Assembly (NCBI GenBank): GCA_030035585.1
Contig: CM057482.1
Coordinates: 47,287,501 to 47,351,500, forward strand
Length of the DNA: 64,000 nt
Direction of reading: 5' to 3'
From: Dugong dugon
Lineage: Eukaryota; Chordata; Mammalia; Sirenia; Dugongidae
Below the pieces are notes generated by a model, which had not been told where the DNA came from, searched no databases, and was given only the letters and a program-made list of their open reading frames with translations. The translations under genes were made by a program, and so were the position numbers. Within the stretch, counting starts at the first letter, position 1, and every line of letters begins with the position of its first letter. Positions 57,769-64,000 of this stretch are shown here, in pieces.

Positions 57769-59800
57769 TTCCTATCTAATCTTTCAAGTTGTTGTTGTCA
57801 ATTTGATCCCATATAGCTCTTAAAAGAGCTGTGCAGAAGATTTCAAACAGTGGCTCGAGAAGACAAAGTAAAGCATTACATTGACATGTGCAAAGACCTG
57901 GCGTTAGAAAACCAAAAGGGAAGAACACGCTTCCCTTAGCATTTCTCAAGCTGAAAGAACTGAAGAAAAAATTCAAGCCTCAAGCTGTAATATTGGATGA
58001 TTCTATGGGGAAAATAATAAACAATGCAGGAAGCATCAAAAGGAAGATGGAAGGAATACACAGAGTCACTATACCAAAATGAATTGGTTGACATTCAACC
58101 ACTTCTGATCAGGAACCAATGGTACTGAAGGAAGAGGCCCAAGGTGCACTGAAGGCATTGGTGAAAAACAAGTCTCCAGTAATTGACGGAATACCAATTG
58201 AGATGTTTCAACAAACAGATGCAGTGCTAGAAGTGCTCATTCACCTATGCCAAGAAATTTGTAAGACAGCTACCTGGCCAATCGACTGGAAGAGATCCAT
58301 ATTTATGTCTATTCCAAAGAAAGGTGATCCAATCAAATGCAGAACAATATCATTAATATTACACGTAAGTAAAATTTTGCTGAAGATCATTCAAAAGCAG
58401 CTGCAGCAGTACATCAACAGGGAACTGCCGGAAGATCCAGCTGGATTCAGAAGAGGATGTGAAACAAGTGATATCATTGCTTATGTCAGATGGATCCTGG
58501 CTGAAAGCAGAGAATACCAGAAAGATGTTTACCTATGTTTTATTGACTATGCAAAGGCATTCAACAGCGTGGATTGTAACAAATTATGGATAACATTGTG
58601 AAGAATGGGAATTCCAGAACGCTTAATTGTGCTCAAGAGGAACCTGTACATAGATGAAGAGGCAGTTGCTCAGACAGAACAACGGGATACTGTGTGGTTT
58701 AAAGCCAGAAAAGGTGTGCGTCAAGATTGTATCCTCTCACCATACTTACTCAATCTGTATGCTGAGCAAATAATGCGAGAAGCTGGACTATATGAAGAAG
58801 AATGTGGCATCAGGATTGGAGGAATACTCATTAACAACCTGTGTTATGCAGATAACACAATCTTGCCTGCTGAAAGTGAAGAGGACTTGAAGCACTTACT
58901 GATGAAAATCAAAGACCACAGCCTTCAGTATGAACTACACCTCAACAAAAAGAAAACAAAAATCCTCACAACTGGACCAATAAGCAACATCATGATAAGT
59001 GGAGAAAAGACTGAAGTTGTGAAGAATTTCATTTTACTTGGATCCACAATCAACACTCACAGAAGCAGCAGTCAAGAAATCAAAAGACGCACTGCAATTG
59101 GGCAACTCTGCTGTAAAAGACCTCTTTAAAGTGTTAAAAAGCAAAGATGTCACTATGAGGACTAAGATGCGCCTGATCCAAGCCATGTTATTTTCAATCA
59201 CCTCATATGCATGCAAAAGCTGGACAATGAGTTAGGAAGACGAAGAAGAATTGACGTTTTTGAATTGTGATGCTGGTGAAGAATACTGAATATGCCATGG
59301 ACTGCCAAAGGAATGAACAATTCTGTCTTGGAAGAAGTACAACCAGAATGCTCCTTAGAAGCAAAGGTGGTGAGTCTACATCTCACATACTTTGGAAATG
59401 TTATCAGAAGGGATCAGTTCCCTGGAGAAGGGCATCATGCTTGGTAAAGTAGAGGGTCAGCGAAAAAGAGGAAGACCCTCAACAAGATAGACTGACACAA
59501 TGGCTCCAACAATGGGATCAAGCATAACAATGATTGTGAGGATGGCACAGGACCGGGCAGTGTTTCGTTCCATTGTACATAGGGTTGCTATGATTGGAAC
59601 CGACTTGATGGAACCTAACAACAATTGCTTGGTTTTAAGAAGACTTTAGGGGTTATTTTTGGTTTAGGGTTTAAGGATTATCTCAGGGCAATAGTTTCAG
59701 TGGTTCATCAACTTCTATGGCACCAGAAAGTCTGGAGTCCATGAGAATTTTAAATTCTGTTCTGCATTTTCCCCCTTTTGATCAGGATTCTTATATGGGT
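57769..59800 (-). mobile_element. Inverted L1 3' UTR copy, split by RTE
   Basis: 57769-57827 is the reverse complement of about 57427-57480. 59626-59800 is the reverse complement of about 57205-57375 (TTGGTTTTAAGAAGACTTTA ... CCCCCTTTTGATCAGGATTC). About 45 bp of the expected L1 sequence is absent at the RTE insertion point. Confidence 0.8.
57826..59625 (+). mobile_element. RTE-clade LINE, longest copy, dead RT
   Basis: 5'-truncated. Open pieces 58119-58601 and 58605-59129 are separated by one stop. Visible RT parts: SIFMSIPKKGD, LCFIDYAKAFNSVD (motif A), RQDCILSPYLLNLYAEQI (motif B) and IGGILINNLCYADNTILPAE (motif C). YADN replaces YADD, so the second catalytic Asp is lost, though in a different way from the copy at 2796-4045. 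The 3' end GGAACCTAACAACAA matches the SINE tails. The downstream part (59140-59600) encodes the C-terminal AW/DELWCWRRILN-like region in broken frames. Confidence 0.88.
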
Positions 59801-60967
59801 TTGGTTTTAATGTCCAAATTTAATGTATTTTTAAATTTACTTAATAGTGACTGGCAACTAGAGCAGCAGAAAAGGGTTGAGTGGTCAGAGTAAGCGTGAA
59901 TGGGCATGGTACTCTGGCCTGATCAGACTGGCCAAGAAACCAAAGTCCAGATGACCAAGAGCTAAATGTTAAGACACTGCCTTTCACCACAGTGGGACTG
60001 CTGGTATTAGGGAGGCCAGGAATCACCTAAATCTAAATTTAATGTGTCTCGCCCCAGATCTGCCCTCAGCAGTGGGCTCTTGAGCCCCTGAAGTCTTAGT
60101 ACAGGAAGCTGCAGCAGAGTGAGAGGTGTCTAATAAACCCAAGGACCTGACCCATCAAGCACTGACTTCAGTCCTTCCAGTCCACAGCAGGGGGAAGTAG
60201 TGATCCCCATGTAACATCCCTCCCTGCCTTGTGATAAAACAACCACCCCTGACCAGGTGATAAATGATGCAAGCAAATATCAAAGCAGAAGCTTTGTTTT
60301 ATGACTACTTTAGTTATCATAACGGATGTTCATTCCTTACACTTGTGCCCTGGACAATTAAATAAACACATGAAATAAAATTTTCTGTAGATGAAAGAGT
60401 CTGGCATGTAGCCAGGTACCACCAGCCCTCACCCAGGGTTTCATCTGGGCAGACTGAAGCACTGCAATCTCACCATTAACCATACCGCCAAAGGAGATCT
60501 GAAGTTGTGCAAATGAAGAGCAAGGAAATATTTCTGAGAAACCAGTGCCAAGCACTAGGACCAGCTGACGGAACTCTCAGAGTGCACAATTTCACAAGGG
60601 GGTGGCCTAGGGCCCTTGTCCTGCACTCACAGAGGCCCACACTTTGCAAACCACACCAGCTGATGGTCCTCCAGGGCCTGCCTGGCAGGTGTGCTTTGCA
60701 GAAGAGCCCATTGGCTGCCTAACACTGCACCTTCCTTGTGGCAGGCACTAACAGCCCTGACCCACTGGTCAGGAGGTAGGCTCAGAGTGGTTCAAACACT
60801 GCCCACATCTCTCCCCTGGTAAGTGGCAGAGCAGGGATTTGACCCAGGCCTGCCTGAATCTAAACCCCACACTCTAACCTCTACCCCACCTTCCCTCTAA
60901 TCAGCCCTCCTTGACCCTGCTTCCACCTAGCTAGGCTCACCTCACTCCTCTCCTTCAGTCAAAAAAA
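59801..60967. other. Intronic sequence with MIR remnant
   Basis: About 60765-60890 (minus) fits MIR (GTAAGTGGCAGAGCAGGGAT TTGACCCAGGCC). Nothing else recognised. Confidence 0.5.
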
Positions 60968-61158
60968 TCCAGTCGCCATCAAGTCGACTGCGACCCCACG
61001 TGTGTCAAAGCAGAACTGCTCCATAGGGTTTTCAATGGCTGATCTTTCAGAAGTAGCTCTCCAGGCCTTTCTTCCAAGACACCTCTGGGTGGACTCGAAC
61101 TTTCAACCTTTGGTTAGTAGCCGAGCACGTGAATGGTTTGCACTACCCAATGACTCCT
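60968..61158 (-). mobile_element. Long afrotherian SINE
   Basis: CCAGTCGCCATCAAGTCGAC TGCGACC ... CTCCATAGGGTTTTCAATGG CTG ... GGTTAGTAGCCGAGCACGTG. Reverse complement of the long SINE. Confidence 0.87.
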
Positions 61159-61179
61159 AGAGTCCTCTGCCATTGCTGT

Positions 61180-62510
61180 TTCTACTTCTTTACTTCCTGT
61201 TCACTTTGCAGTTCACCCCTATCAAGCATCCACTCCCAACAATCCCTAAAGCTATTCCACCAGGAACCAGATTGCAGCATCCGGAACTGCTCAACAGTCT
61301 CCTCCTGCGCCTCTCATCCTCCCAGGTCTTTGTCTGCACATCCACTGGCTCCCCATCTTCATCTTCCCCCAGGGCTGACTTTGGCCAACTACCTACCCGA
61401 TACGCTCCACCGAACAACGTCAGCCTCTTCCACAGCTTCAGTGGCCAGCTCTCTGCCCACAAACTCCAAATCCTTATTTCCAGCCAAGATCTCCATCCTG
61501 TCTTCCCACCAAAACTAAAACCAAATCCACTGCCATCGAGTCGATTCCAACTCATAGCGACACTATAGGACAGTGTAGAATTGCCCCATAAGGTTTCCAA
61601 GGAGTGCCTGGTGGATTCAAACTGCTGACCTTTTGGTTAGCAGCTGTAGGTCTTAATCACTAAGCCACCAGGGCCCTCAAATTCAGCACGTGCAGATGGG
61701 ATTCCTCCCCATGTCCCCAAACCCTCTCCTCCTCCATTTTTCAGCCAGGGGTTCTAGCTTTAAACCTGGGGGTCCCGGGACCTTTCTCACCTCCTCCTGC
61801 CTCTCCAGCCCCTGCATCCTACCATCACTGACTCCCATGGGTCTTTCTTCCTAGTGCAGACTCCTCTCCAGCGCAACCACCTTATCCATAGTCACTTCTG
61901 CCATCTGAGTCCAGACTCCCCTCCCGACGCCACACACCCCAGTTCAGGGGTCGCCTACTGGTTCCTTCTGGCTGCATTTGAATTTTCCTACCCCAATCCA
62001 TCCTCCACACAGCTGCTGGGGTTGGTCTTTCAACACCAATCTAGATACCCTCTCCCCTGCTTAAACCTCCACAGTGGCCCCACTGTCTTGGAGAAAGCCG
62101 GACTCCTCAGAATGCATTACCTTGCTCCATCCACATCTGCACTTTTAAGGCTCCTCAGCTCCCTGCCCTAGCCTAATGGAATCACCTGCCCATCTCCCCC
62201 AAATGCAGCTGTGCCCCCTGTATGACCTGCCTTTCCTCCCTACCCCACCTCCAATCTGGCCAACATTTACTCTCTCCCAATTCAAGGTTCTCTTTCATGA
62301 AGCTTCCCTCCTGCAGGATGCAATCACTCCCCTACCCCCCGCCTCCACCACCCCGACTCTGCAGATACTCCCACTGTGACGCGACAGCTTTATTCATCTG
62401 TCAGTGCCACTGCCTTCTGAAGGAAGGACCAGGCCTTTTTGATACTTGTATCCCCAGCACCTACCAAAATGCCTGTAGGTTTTTAAATGTTTGTTAGGAA
62501 AAGGGATGGG
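61180..62510 (+). repeat. Probable L2 remnant interrupted by a SINE
   Basis: Pyrimidine-rich sequence with L2-like phrases, e.g. TTCTCTTTCATGAAGCTTCC CTCCTGCAGG and GTATCCCCAGCACCTACCAA AATGCCTG. The diverged match is judged by eye only. Confidence 0.4.
61511..61677 (-). mobile_element. Short afrotherian SINE, well preserved
   Basis: AAAACTAAAACCAAATCCAC TGCCATCGAGTCGATTCC ... TTCAAACTGCTGACCTTTTG GTTAGCAGC ... CACTAAGCCACCAGGGCCCT. Reverse complement of the 1545-1693 type. Confidence 0.88.
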
Positions 62511-62607
62511 TGGGTGAGGTGAGATGCATGCTAAGATTCTTCATGTCTAAAGTTTGAGGACTGTACCCTCACCAGCCTCCCTGCCATCACATAAAGAAAA
62601 CTTCCCT

Positions 62608-62769
62608 TTGAATGGACATGGGAAATCGGAGGTGGAAAGGAGGAGTATGCTGTCACATTATAGGGAGAGCAACTAGGGTCACATAACAAGGTGTGTATAA
62701 ATTTTTGGATGAGAACTAACTTGAACTGTAAACTTTCACATAAGGTACAATTTAAAAAAAAAAAGAAAA
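62608..62769 (+). mobile_element. Short L1 3' end insertion
   Basis: Only the last ~150 bp of the L1 3' UTR (GGACATGGGAAATCGGAGGT GGAAAGGAGGAG ... AACTGTAAACTTTCACATAA GG) plus an A-rich tail. A near-perfect duplication GAAA(A/G)CTTCCCT flanks it, at about 62595-62606 and 62769-62780. Confidence 0.8.
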
Positions 62770-62781
62770 GAAAGCTTCCCT

Positions 62782-63309
62782 CTATTCCATTCAACAGTCT
62801 GATGTAGACATGGGTTACATCAGGGCTCCTTCCTTAGGTCCTCAATTCAAACGCTCTCCCTCCTTCCTGCCAGGCCCTCAGGGCACACATCAAGCTGTGT
62901 TTCACACTACAGTTTCATTTGACTCCTCCCACTAGTTGGCTGACTCCCCAGAGCAGGCTGTGGCTGTTGACTTTGTGTCCCCCTTGGAGTGGGTCTTGCA
63001 CATGGCAGTGTCTGGGAAAGCCTCTAGTAATGAAAAACAAGCAGGGACAGCTCGTTGAGCAGACCCGGGCCCTTGCACATTACCAAGACCCACAACCAGG
63101 ATGGCACTGGCAGGGCAGGCACTCTCTCATGGGGATGCCCGCCACTCCTTGTCCCTCCACAATGCCCAGTGATTGTAGGTTATGTATGTCCCCACCTTCC
63201 CAGCTCCTTCCTTAATTGGGGAGATCATTAAGACACAGCACCTGCTTCCTGAGCACCCATCAAGAAGTACACGGTGCACCCTGCATAAAGGCCCATGTCC
63301 AGCACTTAC
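62782..63309. other. Intron next to ADAMTS17 exon
   Basis: No repeat recognised. Ends at the donor GTAAGTGCT (minus strand, 63309-63301) of the exon at 63310-63482. Confidence 0.5.
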
Positions 63310-63482
63310 CATGTTCATGACGGTGAGGATGAACCTCTGGGCTGCCTCTGCTCCATGGTACTGGACCATGTTGGCGTCAGCCACCACCATGGTCTCCACT
63401 GTGTACTCATGGGTGAGCTGGATGGCATTCCTCCGCTCTCGCCAGTCCCTCGAAGGCCTGTCTCTCCTTGACTTCTTATGTC
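63310..63482 (-). CDS. ADAMTS17: ADAMTS17 exon, 173 bp (first in window, probably exon 4)
   Basis: 57 codons plus two leading bases that complete a Gly or similar codon. Acceptor CATCATTTTCTAG, donor GTAAGTGCT. It encodes a basic end of the propeptide ([17 protein letters not shown]) with a furin-type RERR site. The start of the metalloprotease domain follows ([40 protein letters not shown]). ADAMTS zymogens are processed at such sites, and cleavage after RERR is inferred. The strings [20 protein letters not shown] and FILTVMNMV identify ADAMTS17 within the family. It ends in phase 0 and joins the exon at 51459. Confidence 0.95.
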
Positions 63483-64000
63483 CTAGAAAATGATGGAGAT
63501 ATTTGTGTAGCTCTTGGCATCTTGATTGTCAAAGCCACACACAGTGAACAGGCCTTCCGTTGAGCTCTCCCAAGAAGAGTTCAGGGAGGACCGGGCAGCA
63601 GAGGGCCAGAGAGTCCATTATCTCCAGCATCGTGTGGTTGGACCTCAGTCCACTCATGTGGGGTGGAGGGGCAGGAGCAGACACACAGCCAGCTTGTGGG
63701 GACCAGTGGCTCACACACACCCATCACAGCCAGCAAGGCCCATGGGACTGACTACCACAGTCAAGAAGAGCCGTCCCTTCAAAGGGACATAGAGAGCAGC
63801 ACAAAATCTGCAGTGGAAAAGGAAACATGGATCCTAGCAGGAATGGTCTGGAAATGCTTCAGGTCAATGAGCAGAACTACCACACTCTTTCTGAAGGGTT
63901 ACACCTGCTGTTGATAACTGGGACCGAGGAAGCCAGAGGGCTGTGGGAGCAAGGCATTCTCCTGGAGGCTGGCCTTCCAGCAACTGTTCTGAGCATCATG
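63483..64000. other. Intron upstream of ADAMTS17 exon 63310-63482
   Basis: Continues to the window edge. No further exon recognised. Confidence 0.5.

Larger units (their letters stand above)
1..64000 (-). other. ADAMTS17: Internal segment of ADAMTS17 locus (introns plus four exons)
   Basis: Four exons at 63482-63310, 51459-51376, 50626-50469 and 38671-38628 lie in transcript order on the minus strand. Their phases join without a gap and every boundary is AG/GT. The encoded pieces match consecutive parts of ADAMTS17 as I know the family, a secreted zinc metalloprotease of the extracellular matrix. No first or last exon, promoter or polyadenylation site of the gene was seen. The 38.6 kb below the last exon is inferred to be the next intron, because I could not find the following exon (the one leading to HExxH). 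Essentially all recognisable insertions in the window are therefore intronic. Confidence 0.85.

Noticed and set aside
1-64000. CRISPR array, phage, plasmid or operon-like system
   Set aside because: Repeat content, spliced exons and SINE/LINE density show mammalian nuclear DNA; no such structure was seen.

Overview
The window is mammalian nuclear DNA, almost certainly from an afrotherian of the elephant lineage. It is dense with tRNA-derived SINEs of afrotherian type (GGAGCCCTGGTGGCACAG... and tRNA-Gly-headed forms). It also carries RTE-type LINE copies that share the SINEs' 'ACCTAACAACAACAA' tail, and a young L1 subfamily with a long repetitive 5' UTR. There are no bacterial-style operons, CRISPR arrays or rRNA genes.

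Host gene: four short exons on the minus strand, each with consensus splice sites and compatible phases, encode consecutive pieces of an ADAMTS metalloprotease that I recognise as ADAMTS17. In transcript order they are 63482-63310, 51459-51376, 50626-50469 and 38671-38628. They run from the end of the propeptide (a furin-like RERR site) into the catalytic domain. The zinc-binding HExxH exon was not found, so the window is internal to the gene and everything else here is intron.

Layout. 1-17000 is intron with old repeats (MIR, L2, MER5, L1M), afrotherian SINEs, an RTE copy, a CA-rich microsatellite (1810-2262) and a ~57-bp minisatellite (14461-15030). 17283-32389 is a nested L1 cluster. Within it, an apparently intact full-length L1 (20464-29259, both ORFs open) sits inside an older L1 (17283-20463 plus 29274-30962) and is flanked by a perfect 14-bp target-site duplication. 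A third, more diverged L1 3' end follows at 30965-32389. 32395-38600 holds an RTE copy split by another repeat and a compound L1 insertion (35696-37208). 38628-51459 has three ADAMTS17 exons separated by SINEs, an L1 3' end and a full-length dead Tigger-type DNA transposon (45469-47967) with TA duplications. 51460-63310 is an intron with SINEs and an RTE copy (57826-59625) inserted in one arm of an inverted pair of L1 3' UTRs.

The most notable object is the full-length L1. Its 5' UTR has three 266-bp GC-rich monomers and YY1-like motifs. ORF1 has 349 codons. The 431-bp inter-ORF spacer contains a Lys-rich small ORF whose stop overlaps the ORF2 start (ATGA). ORF2 has 1273 codons with its endonuclease, reverse transcriptase and Cys motifs intact. 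The 3' UTR has a G-quadruplex motif and repeated modules. It lies antisense to ADAMTS17. All family assignments come from reading the sequence, with no database search.
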